Shown here one piece after another: positions 8,418-19,371 of a stretch of 64,000 bases of DNA; positions within the stretch are counted from its first letter, which is position 1; each line of letters starts with the position of its first letter. A program made the position numbers and the translations under genes. The notes beneath the pieces were generated by a model, which saw only the letters and a list, made by a program, of their open reading frames with translations, was not told the DNA's origin and searched no databases. The DNA comes from Bdellovibrionales bacterium RIFOXYD12_FULL_39_22 (GTDB lineage: Bacteria; Bdellovibrionota; Bacteriovoracia; Bacteriovoracales; Bacteriovoracaceae): the NCBI GenBank assembly GCA_001770205.1, contig MEQL01000061.1, positions 121,412-185,411 of the forward strand. The letters are read 5' to 3'.

Positions 8418-8957
8418 ATGAGTACAATAATTGCCCCTAAATCATATGCTCAGGCAATAACTGATTTGGCCGAAAAAAATAAAATAGATCTTGTGTCTGA
8501 TTTTGCACGGTTTAATGAAGCGCTAAATGGTAATTTAAAATTTGAGCAATTTTTATTCTTAGATGTTTTTACTATTGAAGAAAAAGCAACAGTTGTCAAA
8601 GAAGTTGCCCTAAAATTGTCTCTTTCAAAAATTTTCACGAATTTTTTATATTTTTTAATTGAAGAGAAACGTATCGGAATGTTGCCTTCGATCTACAAAG
8701 ACGTTGTAGTGTTAGAAGATGATCGCAAGGGTTTTATGAGAGGAGTTATCGAAGGCAGTGAACAACAAATTAATGAAGCGGACAAAGAAAAACTTGTTGG
8801 TTATTTGAAGAAAAAATTAGGAAAAGATATTGAATTAACCTATCAGCAAAAAAATAGCGTAGCTGCTGGATATCGGGTTACCGTTGGTGATTTGCAGCTC
8901 GATGCTTCAATTGATAATCAATTGGAAAAATTAAAACACGAAGTTTTGAATTCGTAA
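8418..8957 (+). CDS. atpH: ATP synthase F1 subunit delta
   Basis: OSCP/delta subunit linking the peripheral stalk to the top of F1. Length of 179 residues fits the family. The N-terminus STIIAPKSYAQAITDLAEKN matches the usual A-x-x-YA-x-A-L start, followed by the six-helix bundle. The C-terminal half has VAAGYRVTVGDLQLDASIDNQ, the equivalent of the conserved G-G-x-x-I-x-x-G-D-x-x-x-D-x-S-x-x-x-x-L segment. Position between b and alpha is standard. Confidence 0.94.
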   Translation: MSTIIAPKSYAQAITDLAEKNKIDLVSDFARFNEALNGNLKFEQFLFLDVFTIEEKATVVKEVALKLSLSKIFTNFLYFLIEEKRIGMLPSIYKDVVVLEDDRKGFMRGVIEGSEQQINEADKEKLVGYLKKKLGKDIELTYQQKNSVAAGYRVTVGDLQLDASIDNQLEKLKHEVLNS

Positions 8958-8966
8958 TCTATATAA

Positions 8967-10487
<1,521 letters not shown>

Positions 10488-10499
10488 CAGGTCATCGCA

Positions 10500-11372
10500 A
10501 TGGCAAATGTAAAAGAGTTAAAAAAGAAAATCAAAAGCGTCAAAGGGACACTGAAGATCACTTCTGCCATGAAGCTGGTTTCTGCTGCCAAACTAAACCG
10601 CGCTCAACAAAATGTGCTAGGTGCCCGGCCTTATGCAAACGAACTTGAACGAACAATCAAGATTGTTTCTGCGTTGGTACAAAAATACCAGCATCCATTT
10701 TTGAGTGAAGCTGGTGAGAAGTCGGGGAAAGTTGCGCTGCTTGTAATATCTGCCAGTAAAGGACTTTGTGGTGGATATAATACGCAGTTGGCCAAGGCCG
10801 TAAAACATTTTGTGGAGGGAAGCAAGGAAGAGGTAGAGGTATACTATATTGGCACTAAGGTTAATGTTATTTTAGGTAATCTAGTTAAAGTTGTTAAAAC
10901 CTTTGAATATGAAAAACTTGAGCCAACACTCACAGAAATTCAAAAGACGTGCAACGAACTTGCCGCACTTTTTGAGGAAAGCAAGGTTGAAAAAATCTAT
11001 GTTGCCTATAATCTTTTCAAATCGGTTATAAGCTTTATTCCTACCATAAAGCAGGCACTTCCTATGACGCTAAGCACGGCAGATGCGGAGGAAGCAAAGA
11101 AAAATTTTCCGTTTGATTTTAAATATACACCAAACTCCAAAGAGATTTTGGATACTCTGATTCCGGAAGCATATTACAACAATATTTTCACCTGCGTATT
11201 GGACGCAATTGCCGCAGAGCATGGATCAAGAATGGCCGCAATGGATAATGCTTCCAATAACTGCAAAGAAGCAATTAGAACACTAACACTAAAAATGAAT
11301 AAATTACGACAGTCTGCAATTACGACAGAATTGATCGAAGTTGTATCTGGCGCAGAGTCGTTAAAAGGTTAA
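10500..11372 (+). CDS. atpG: ATP synthase F1 subunit gamma
   Basis: Central rotor shaft of F1, 290 residues. The N-terminal coiled coil starts ANVKELKKKIKSVKGTLKIT and continues with the family SAMKLVSAAKLNRAQ. The middle has the conserved LLVISASKGLCGGYN near residues 80-95, and the C-terminal helix carries RMAAMDNASNNC near 245-256. The start lies 12 bp after atpA. No unusual feature was seen. Confidence 0.97.
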   Translation: MANVKELKKKIKSVKGTLKITSAMKLVSAAKLNRAQQNVLGARPYANELERTIKIVSALVQKYQHPFLSEAGEKSGKVALLVISASKGLCGGYNTQLAKAVKHFVEGSKEEVEVYYIGTKVNVILGNLVKVVKTFEYEKLEPTLTEIQKTCNELAALFEESKVEKIYVAYNLFKSVISFIPTIKQALPMTLSTADAEEAKKNFPFDFKYTPNSKEILDTLIPEAYYNNIFTCVLDAIAAEHGSRMAAMDNASNNCKEAIRTLTLKMNKLRQSAITTELIEVVSGAESLKG

Positions 11373-11379
11373 GGAGTAA

Positions 11380-12795
<1,416 letters not shown>

Positions 12796-12823
12796 TAAGT
12801 AGAGTGTTTGTTTGGCCATTTGG

Positions 12824-12853
12824 TTTAGTTTAGTTTAGTTTGATTTGATTTGT
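12824..12853. repeat. Short 5-bp tandem repeat between atpD and atpC
   Basis: Three copies of TTTAG (12824-12838) are followed by TTTGA, TTTGA and TTTGT with the same five-base period. The tract lies in the only sizeable gap within the ATP synthase operon. It may simply be a slippage product; length change would alter the atpD-atpC spacing without affecting a reading frame. Confidence 0.75.
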
Positions 12854-12875
12854 AGATTTAAGGTGGGATAGAAAA

Positions 12876-13289
12876 ATGAGTTTTTTTTCAGTAGATGTGC
12901 TTACACCGTCATCCGTTATCGCCAAAGGTTTACCTGCAGAATCATTACTGGTACAGACTGTTCGTGGACAAATTAATATTTTGCCCCATCATACTCACGT
13001 TATTGAAAAATTAGATACTGGACTGGTCTCGCTTATTAACGCAGGCAAGCAAGAAGATTTTATTGTCACCACAGGAATTTGTAAATTGCTAGACAATAAG
13101 GTTGTTATTTTGGCCAATGTGGCAGAGCGGCCAGAGAAAGTGGATATGGAGCGCGCTAAGCGAGCACTAGAGAAGGCAAAGAAAAAAATTACTGGTTCGG
13201 AAAATTTAACTTACGATGAATTTATCAAGTATCAAAGAAAGGTTGATCGTGCGGAAATAAGAATTAAGATGGCATTACGAGGAAACTAG
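12876..13289 (+). CDS. atpC: ATP synthase F1 subunit epsilon
   Basis: Rotor subunit that couples gamma to the c ring and can inhibit ATP hydrolysis. It has 137 residues: an N-terminal beta sandwich (FFSVDVLTPSSVIAKG, then GQINILPHHTHVIEKLDTGLV) and a C-terminal helical hairpin from about residue 88. A GGTGGGAT ribosome site precedes ATG 12876. It ends the operon; the next gene is convergent. The genes for subunits a and c are not in this operon, as is known for several deltaproteobacteria, where they lie elsewhere. Confidence 0.95.
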   Translation: MSFFSVDVLTPSSVIAKGLPAESLLVQTVRGQINILPHHTHVIEKLDTGLVSLINAGKQEDFIVTTGICKLLDNKVVILANVAERPEKVDMERAKRALEKAKKKITGSENLTYDEFIKYQRKVDRAEIRIKMALRGN

Positions 13290-13337
13290 TAATTGCGGTG
13301 ACTTTTCCCAATAAGTTTTCAAAAGCTATAGACAAAT

Positions 13338-13745
13338 TTAGCCGTCTAAGTTCTCTTCTGAAGAAGAAAGATAGCTGCATTTTTCTTTAGCCTTAATATC
13401 AAAGGTTTCAGTGTTTAACTCAATTTCAGCAGGACAATCCACTGAAATACGCCTTACTAGGTTAAGTAAATTATTATAAGAAATGGCATTCAGTGGTATT
13501 AAATTGCTGCGATAGGAGCCTGAAGAATTTTGATAGGCAAATTCATGCGAAGCTGCCATTACAATAAGACGAACATTGCCGTTAGTATCTAGCGCTAAAA
13601 GGTTTCCGCGATTATCTATACTTCTTTCAATAACCGTAAGGCCCACAAGCTTATCGGAACTTGGCCTGTCAATAGTAACGGTGGCGGCAAAAGAACTAGA
13701 AATAACAAAATAAAATGATAAAAAAAAGAAAAGTGATAATCTCAT
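13338..13745 (-). CDS. Small secreted protein of unknown function
   Basis: The 135-residue product begins with a clear signal peptide (MRLSLFFFLSFYFVISSSFA, cleavage after Ala 20). The mature part is about 115 residues, predicted mostly beta, with two cysteines (CPAEIELN and KCSYLSS) that could form a disulfide. A GGAG ribosome site sits 8 bases before the start. No family was recognised. It converges on atpC and diverges from another small secreted protein across a palindrome-rich gap, which suggests shared control. Confidence 0.75.
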   Translation of the reverse strand: MRLSLFFFLSFYFVISSSFAATVTIDRPSSDKLVGLTVIERSIDNRGNLLALDTNGNVRLIVMAASHEFAYQNSSGSYRSNLIPLNAISYNNLLNLVRRISVDCPAEIELNTETFDIKAKEKCSYLSSSEENLDG

Positions 13746-14023
13746 ATAATTCTCCAGAAAAAATAAATGTCTCCAAGAACCGATTGTCCAATCATCGTCT
13801 GATGATGGCGCCGAAAATTGTTACTTAAAGGATAATCAAAATTTTCAATTGAAAATAGATTCTTGAAATTTTTACAAGAAATAAATAATAATTGTCCAAT
13901 AGTTGGACATCTGCATAGCATATCTGGCCGTAAAAAATTCAAAAAAATTTTCTATGATTGCAATTTGAAAAAAATGCGATAAAAATAACAAGAAGAAAAG
14001 ATGATATCAACAACGAGGAACTT
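13746..14023. promoter_or_regulatory. Divergent intergenic region with clustered palindromes
   Basis: Between two divergent small secreted-protein genes lie: ATTGTCCAAT at 13783-13792 and again at 13891-13900; ATCATC/GATGAT at 13791-13806; a perfect palindrome ATTTTCAATTGAAAAT at 13841-13856; and TGTCCAA-tag-TTGGACA at 13893-13909. Repeated occurrence of the TTGTCCAA core suggests a regulator binding site. No convincing sigma70 promoter pair was identified. A 66-codon reverse frame here lacks support and is left out. Confidence 0.5.
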
Positions 14024-14332
14024 ATGAAAAAAATCACTATTTTATTAGTTACTATTTTTGTTTTAAGCGCACTTTTTGCGACAGAGCAACAACTTCTTTT
14101 GGATGCAGCTTGCAAAATAAGCTGTGTAGTAAATATTTCAGAAGTTGATAATGATCAAGGATCTCCTTCTTATGTTCGAGAATATAGAGATTTTTATGTA
14201 AATTTTCTTGGACTAACGCGGGCAGAGATTGAAGAAAAAACTACGAGTGTTGCTCTTGCTGAAATTTGTCAAGAAAAGTTTGGGATTGCTGATTCGTCGG
14301 GAAGAAGAGATTGTTGGTATGTAAAACATTAG
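14024..14332 (+). CDS. Small secreted protein of unknown function
   Basis: ATG 14024 is chosen, after GAGGAAC, instead of an upstream in-frame ATG at 13958, because it begins a typical signal peptide (MKKITILLVTIFVLSALFA). The mature part is about 83 residues with four cysteines (ACKISC, EICQEKF, RDCW), suggesting disulfide bonds in the periplasm. The segment FYVNFLGLTRAEIEEK resembles nothing recognised. It lies 145 bp before the 728-residue anchored protein and may share regulation with it. Confidence 0.72.
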   Translation: MKKITILLVTIFVLSALFATEQQLLLDAACKISCVVNISEVDNDQGSPSYVREYRDFYVNFLGLTRAEIEEKTTSVALAEICQEKFGIADSSGRRDCWYVKH

Positions 14333-14389
14333 TGAGGGGCAATATCTCTTAAAACATTCTAGCATATAATCAAAAAAGTCGACTATTTA

Positions 14390-14415
14390 GTGAGTACTCT
14401 ATGCTGACTACTCAC
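14390..14415. promoter_or_regulatory. Inverted repeat upstream of the 728-residue protein gene
   Basis: GTGAGTA (14390-14396) and TACTCAC (14409-14415) form a perfect 7-bp stem with a 12-nt loop; GAGTACTC inside the left arm is itself a palindrome. A TATAAT occurs upstream at 14365-14370 but without a good -35. No U-tract follows, so an operator or mRNA structure is more likely than a terminator. Confidence 0.4.
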
Positions 14416-14477
14416 AATCTATCTAGGCAAACTCTTTAATACTTGAAAAAAATTTGTGATGAAGGAAGATATAGATT

Positions 14478-16664
14478 ATGTCTAGGAGAAGATTATCTCT
14501 TTGGTGTCTCTTTATATGCTCCCTTTTGGTGGCCAGTGCTGCCGTTTATAGCTCAATTTTTTACCAAAAAATGTTAATAGATAGAACTGTAATAATTAAG
14601 AAGACGACGCTTCCTAGCATTGCCATAAAAATACCTAAGTTTAAAATTGTTGCAGAAGAGGTGAAGACAGTTGCCGCGACAGTTGTTCCCACAACATTTA
14701 CTACGCCCAAAGCAAAGACAAAAAGAAGTATAAATATTGCCGGAGAAAGCAAGTGGAAGATGGAGACGATCAAAGAGCTTCAACTGCCACTGCCAGAGAT
14801 AGAAGAGAAGTTGAGTGAAAATAAAATTGTGGCCAGAGCACATTTAGCAAATGAAATAGATGATGAAGAAAAATTTCAAGTTAGAATAGTGCCCGGGACT
14901 ATTGACTCTCCACAGTCACCGATAAGTTGGGCAAAATTTTTTAACGGAATAAAAATCGAAGAGACTGCAGTGGCGGAGAAGGCAAAAGAAAAAGAAGCAG
15001 CTCATATTACGATGGAAGAAGAGAAAAATGCCCCCAAAGAAATTTTGCTAAGTGATAGTGTTGTTGCGCAAAGCTCGGCAATTGAGCGAGAGGAAAAAAC
15101 AGATTCAACATATGAATCGTTGTCTTTAGAAAAAGAAATATTAGCTCCGGCCGGTCCTATAGAACCAGAACAGGAAGTGGTGCCGACGAAGGCAGAAGCG
15201 TTGAGTACTCAAATGGTGATTACTCAACAGGAAGCTGCCAAAACAGAAGTAGCGGTGACAAAAAAAGAAGGAACACTATCCAAGACAGTTCTGTCTGCGA
15301 TTAAGCGTTCTCAGAAAGAGATGGTGAGTAATCAAGTAGCTATTGCTCGGGCAGAAAAGGTGGCAGCGTCAATGCCGACAGTGGTGAGTAGTCAAAAAGA
15401 TGAGTATCCGTTGGCAAAATCAAAAAGCAAAGAAAAGAAAGACAAAGAAAAGAAAGACAGACAAGGGGCGGTCGGTTTTTTACCAGAGGTAGAAGAAGAT
15501 GAAGAAGAAATAAAAATAAACGCATCATTTTCTTTGCGACTTTGGGGAGTAGAGGCGGAAGGAAAAAAATCAACAGTCTCCGGATTTGAATTTAGAAAAT
15601 TGGTAGATCAGGAGGCAATAAGCGATGATGCTGGGGCGATAAATATTGATTATATTATTCATGGTGGGCATGGACAGATAAACGGCCTAATTGTTCCTCC
15701 TTCTGAATATTTGCCGATATACTCCTCATTTGCTATAGCGCAAAGTCGTGCGGCCGAATACAGTGTGCCCGTTTTTTCTCAAGAATATTTTTCAACGCTA
15801 TTGGCCCACGATCAGTTGATAGACAGTGGAGCACATTTACTTGTAGAATTGGCGGACAATGTTCTCGATGTTGCAATAGATAGCAAGAGTGAGAAAGAGA
15901 TATTTTTTGATGAAAGTTTCATCAGATGTGACCAAGATCGAGCGGCATACAAGCTGTTTATTAACGTTGTTCCTGGAAATACAGGAGCAGAGTTTAGCTT
16001 AGCGCAAGGGGGACAGGTCCAAAAGGTTCTGTTTGTGGATCGTGAGGCACTTACTTACGATTATTCGGAAATTTTAGAGAGTGAAGCTGTTAATTTTTCG
16101 CTTTATCGAAAAGAATTGTTGGGAGAAAAACTCAGAGAACTAAATATCGATGCCAGACAATTGAGGTACTTTGGTACAAATAAGGAGGCCTATCAGTTGG
16201 CCAACAACTTCTATGAAATAACAATTCCTCAAATGCCAGTTGGTTTTAATCGTTATGTGGAATTTGCACAGGAGGAAGATAACAACTCTGAGGTAGCAAC
16301 TTTTTTAAACGTGGGAACTGGGGGGCAAATTGCAGTACCGAGTGCGGAATTTCGAGACGAAATAATTAAAGTTACTGGGATAAATTCACTCGATGGACGC
16401 TGTTTGATCCAGGTAGATTTTCCTAAGTTAGTAATGTCCTTTAAAGTAGAAGGATTGTCGGCCAGGGGGGCTATGTCTTTTAAAACGATGTTTTTAGATA
16501 ATGATGGGGTGTGGGGAGAAGAAGTAATTGAAAATAGCAGAAGTGCTTTTTTATTAGGCGATGATCTTGGAATATTAAATATAAGTGTTAAGTATGAAGA
16601 TGGTAGCGAGGATTTAATTCAATCATATTGCTCCGAAAATACCCATATTATTGAAACACTCTAA
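14478..16664 (+). CDS. Large membrane-anchored periplasmic protein of unknown function
   Basis: The 728-residue protein has one N-terminal hydrophobic helix (about residues 6-28) with an Arg-rich cytoplasmic start, so it is probably anchored in the inner membrane with the rest outside. Residues 60-350 form a charged Glu/Lys/Ala/Val linker with coiled-coil tendency and a Lys/Asp/Glu run near 315-330. Residues 355-728 look globular and beta-rich. Codons for Gly-Pro-Ile-Glu-Pro near residue 226 lie on a copy of the mnmE palindrome. The architecture resembles TonB- or spacer-type envelope proteins, but no family was recognised. It converges on the MltD-like gene with a 2-bp gap. Confidence 0.85.
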   Translation: MSRRRLSLWCLFICSLLVASAAVYSSIFYQKMLIDRTVIIKKTTLPSIAIKIPKFKIVAEEVKTVAATVVPTTFTTPKAKTKRSINIAGESKWKMETIKELQLPLPEIEEKLSENKIVARAHLANEIDDEEKFQVRIVPGTIDSPQSPISWAKFFNGIKIEETAVAEKAKEKEAAHITMEEEKNAPKEILLSDSVVAQSSAIEREEKTDSTYESLSLEKEILAPAGPIEPEQEVVPTKAEALSTQMVITQQEAAKTEVAVTKKEGTLSKTVLSAIKRSQKEMVSNQVAIARAEKVAASMPTVVSSQKDEYPLAKSKSKEKKDKEKKDRQGAVGFLPEVEEDEEEIKINASFSLRLWGVEAEGKKSTVSGFEFRKLVDQEAISDDAGAINIDYIIHGGHGQINGLIVPPSEYLPIYSSFAIAQSRAAEYSVPVFSQEYFSTLLAHDQLIDSGAHLLVELADNVLDVAIDSKSEKEIFFDESFIRCDQDRAAYKLFINVVPGNTGAEFSLAQGGQVQKVLFVDREALTYDYSEILESEAVNFSLYRKELLGEKLRELNIDARQLRYFGTNKEAYQLANNFYEITIPQMPVGFNRYVEFAQEEDNNSEVATFLNVGTGGQIAVPSAEFRDEIIKVTGINSLDGRCLIQVDFPKLVMSFKVEGLSARGAMSFKTMFLDNDGVWGEEVIENSRSAFLLGDDLGILNISVKYEDGSEDLIQSYCSENTHIIETL
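15153..15166 (+). repeat. Fourth copy of the palindromic element, in the 728-residue gene
   Basis: GGTCCTATAGAACC is identical to the third mnmE copy (2226-2239) and reverse-complementary to the other two. It is read in frame as Gly-Pro-Ile-Glu-Pro in the linker region, a place tolerant of insertions. Confidence 0.8.
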
Positions 16665-16666
16665 AA

Positions 16667-18070
16667 TTATTTTGTAACACACCGCTTTTTGCCTACAAGT
16701 TTCGGCCAATTGAGAGGAAGAATTTCTTTAATTTGAATGTCAGATAATCGCAAAAATCGCTTGTCAGTAAGAGAGGTTTTACTAAAAAAGATAGTTCCAC
16801 GCGGATATGATTGTTCCAAATGAAAAAGATGATTATTGGCCAAGTTGTATAATTTGCGCTCCTCTTGTCGACTAACAATCTCGATGGTTTTTTTGGGAAT
16901 AAAATTACATAAAGATAGATAAGCTGCAAAAACCTCTGGCCCGTTGTCTAAAGAAGTAATTGCCATTGCTGGATCAATGGATGAGGCCAAATCAGGAAAA
17001 AAAATGGCATGATTAAATAGTACATGTGCCATTGCCAAAAATTCAGAAAAATAGTTTTGAGAAGCAAAACCAATTTGTGGATTATTATATTTATCAAAAA
17101 GATGTTCCAACGTTTGCTGTTGTACAGGAATGCGCTTCTTGGCACGAATGATATGGTCAGGGCCTACGTTGTATGCGGTGATAGCAAATTCCCAGCGCCT
17201 AAACATTTTAAAGTTTTGTTTTAAAAGATGAATTCCGGCAATAGTAGAGAGGATAGGATTTAAACGGCCATCTTCGCGTTCACTAATGGGTAAAAAAGAT
17301 TTTCCTGTCTGTTTAATAAATTGCCAAGGCCCGATTGCCGAGGCACGAGAAACGGCAGAAGTATTAAAACTAGATTCGACAAAAGGGATCGCCAATAATT
17401 CTCGAGGTGCTTCCATTAAAAAAAAAAGTCTCGAAAGGGTTGAGTAAAAGGGGGCCATTCGTTCAATGGCAGAGTACACGCTATCGCGCTGGCCAGACTG
17501 TGCTCGAACTCTTTCAATTAAAGAATTAACAAATTGGCGCTTATCTTTTTGTGTTTTCGGAACAGCAATATTAAAACGCAAAAGATCGGTGGCAAGCTTG
17601 GCCGATACGGGATTTGTCCGTGGATTTGTTAAATAAAAGGGGATGGCCAATTTAATTTCTTTAATTCTGTCTTGCACCAACTGTTCTTGTAAATCATAGC
17701 GAACAAAGCGATTAAGAACGGAGTCGTGCAACCCAGTAAAGTTAAGAGCATCATAAATTATTTGGTGCAAGTCGCGGTCATGAATAACGACCTGTTCGGG
17801 TGAGTATGTCGAATAAATATCAAACCAAAATTTAACACTAGAAATTAAATATGCTGGAACTTGAAATGCCGGGTCGATTTTTTGCTTTGTGACATCTAAA
17901 ATTTCTAAAAAATGAGATGATGGTGAAATGGGGGCCGGGGGACTTTTGCGTAACTTTTCATCATAAAACATTTTCTCAACAATTACTTCTTCGTTTAAAA
18001 AAATATTTTCGGGTAAAAGACCAAAGGAAGATGAAAGAATAAAAAAAGAAAAAAAGATTAATTTTTCCAT
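16667..18070 (-). CDS. Membrane-bound or secreted lytic transglycosylase (MltD-like, SLT domain)
   Basis: Cleaves peptidoglycan between MurNAc and GlcNAc, forming anhydro ends. The 467-residue protein begins with a signal peptide (LIFFSFFILSSSFG). The SLT domain starts at LLAIPFVESSFNTSAVS, with the catalytic Glu of VESSFN near residue 230, then ASAIGPWQFIKQTGKSF, the conserved IAGIHLL, and AITAYNVGPDHI. No C-terminal LysM repeats, common in MltD, are evident; the last 130 residues are of unknown role. Its start overlaps the upstream patatin-like gene by 13 bp, so the two are cotranscribed. Confidence 0.9.
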   Translation of the reverse strand: MEKLIFFSFFILSSSFGLLPENIFLNEEVIVEKMFYDEKLRKSPPAPISPSSHFLEILDVTKQKIDPAFQVPAYLISSVKFWFDIYSTYSPEQVVIHDRDLHQIIYDALNFTGLHDSVLNRFVRYDLQEQLVQDRIKEIKLAIPFYLTNPRTNPVSAKLATDLLRFNIAVPKTQKDKRQFVNSLIERVRAQSGQRDSVYSAIERMAPFYSTLSRLFFLMEAPRELLAIPFVESSFNTSAVSRASAIGPWQFIKQTGKSFLPISEREDGRLNPILSTIAGIHLLKQNFKMFRRWEFAITAYNVGPDHIIRAKKRIPVQQQTLEHLFDKYNNPQIGFASQNYFSEFLAMAHVLFNHAIFFPDLASSIDPAMAITSLDNGPEVFAAYLSLCNFIPKKTIEIVSRQEERKLYNLANNHLFHLEQSYPRGTIFFSKTSLTDKRFLRLSDIQIKEILPLNWPKLVGKKRCVTK

Positions 18071-19242
18071 TCTAAATCTTTAAAAACTTCGAAGGTTCTT
18101 TCATAGGCGGTAGTAACAATTTCAGAGGTACTTTGAGGATTTAGAGAGAAAGAGTTGCGAAAGAAAAATTTAAAATCTTCATGACGAGGGAAAATATCTA
18201 TTAAACGAACATTGGGATTAAAATCTAGTTTTCTTTCTAAAATAGTAAGCAGTTGTTTGCGATGGCCTTCGTCAATATTGTTATTTTTCATAAATTCTGA
18301 AACAGTATCCAAAATTTCACGAGATTGAGAAATTTTAGAGCGGGATGCTAGAATTTTCTTTTGGATCATTAAGTAGATTGATTGCAGTAAAATGGCCGGT
18401 AATCCATAATTGATCAAGGAGCCAATTTCGTCATGGTAGTGATAAGGAGTATGAGTCCAGGAACTGATAATAAAATCACAGCGATTATCAATTGCCACAT
18501 GACTAGAAAGTGTTTCTCGTATTTCGCCGTCAATATAATAATCGGTTTGTCCGGTTTGTCGATTTTGTACAGGGTAAGGTGAATAAACCGGCGGAACACT
18601 CATGCTGGCAGCAATGGATTCGGAAACGGGAATTTGGGTGTAATAAGCGGCAGTGGGATCATTAATCGGTGCGGGATAATTATACTTGCTGAAAATCACC
18701 TTGCGAGAATGATCTAGTTGTGTTGCCACCACAAACATGTCGGCAGCATAATCCTCAAAGCGATCGGAGATGATAACATGATCATTAATGTATTGATGTA
18801 GTCCTTGGGTGGAAAAAAAACCGGAAATGCTCGTAAAGGGCCGGATGAGATGGTTGGTAAAAAAAGGCCAATCCTCAAAAAGATCGCTACCTTTAATTTT
18901 TAAAGGGCGCTTTTTGGGACGGCGCAGGCCAAACATTTCCTTGTAGGAAATAGGACGCAAGCGATTTTTTTTTCTTAAAATAGTTGATTCAATAATTTCC
19001 AATGGGAGATAACCGCAGGCAAAATATAAATTAATAAGAGAGCCGGCACTAGAGCCTACGTAGGTGGAAATTTCATAGTCAGGATTGGCCGGAGAATTAT
19101 TGTGCTTGAAAACAAAGCCCATTTCGTTTAAAGCAAGAGCAACCCCTAGATGCCAAGCAGATGCCTTAACCACACCGCCGGAAAGAACGATGGCCGTCCT
19201 TTTATTTTTAAATGGAGATATGTCGACCGCCGGTATTACCAT
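18058..19242 (-). CDS. Patatin-like phospholipase
   Basis: Predicted lipid acyl hydrolase of 394 residues. The oxyanion segment reads IVLSGGVVKASAWHLGV near residues 18-34, the nucleophile elbow is GSSAGS near 64-68, and the catalytic aspartate is in YIDGEIRE near 237; these are the patatin landmarks. No signal peptide is seen, so it acts in the cytosol or is exported by another route. Its 3' end overlaps the transglycosylase gene, a pairing of lipid-cleaving and wall-cleaving activities. Substrate is unknown. Confidence 0.9.
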   Translation of the reverse strand: MVIPAVDISPFKNKRTAIVLSGGVVKASAWHLGVALALNEMGFVFKHNNSPANPDYEISTYVGSSAGSLINLYFACGYLPLEIIESTILRKKNRLRPISYKEMFGLRRPKKRPLKIKGSDLFEDWPFFTNHLIRPFTSISGFFSTQGLHQYINDHVIISDRFEDYAADMFVVATQLDHSRKVIFSKYNYPAPINDPTAAYYTQIPVSESIAASMSVPPVYSPYPVQNRQTGQTDYYIDGEIRETLSSHVAIDNRCDFIISSWTHTPYHYHDEIGSLINYGLPAILLQSIYLMIQKKILASRSKISQSREILDTVSEFMKNNNIDEGHRKQLLTILERKLDFNPNVRLIDIFPRHEDFKFFFRNSFSLNPQSTSEIVTTAYERTFEVFKDLEWKN

Positions 19243-19268
19243 TTGTCACTTAATCACTTTGATTAATT

Positions 19269-19297
19269 TTGATTAATCACATTTAATTATCTATAAT
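19269..19297 (+). promoter_or_regulatory. Sigma70-type promoter with overlapping operator-like palindrome
   Basis: TTGATT (19269-19274), a 17-bp spacer and a perfect TATAAT (19292-19297) drive the rightward HTH gene. The perfect palindrome TGATTAATCA (19270-19279) covers the -35, and related TTTGATTAAT and TTAATCAC repeats lie just upstream in this divergent gap. Binding there would repress the HTH gene and could affect the leftward patatin gene. Confidence 0.75.
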
Positions 19298-19371
19298 CTT
19301 TATGACTACTCGCAATTATTATGGATAATAATAGCAGGAGTTGCATAAAAATTAAAAGAGGTATTTCAAAA

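Noticed and set aside
13742..13942. Reverse 66-codon open frame upstream of the small secreted protein
   Set aside because: It occupies a palindrome-rich regulatory gap, has no ribosome site or recognisable sequence, and overlaps the start of a better-supported gene.
16791..16806. GTTCCACG similar to half of a parS site
   Set aside because: The second half-site is not conserved (GCGGAT), so it is not a parS palindrome.
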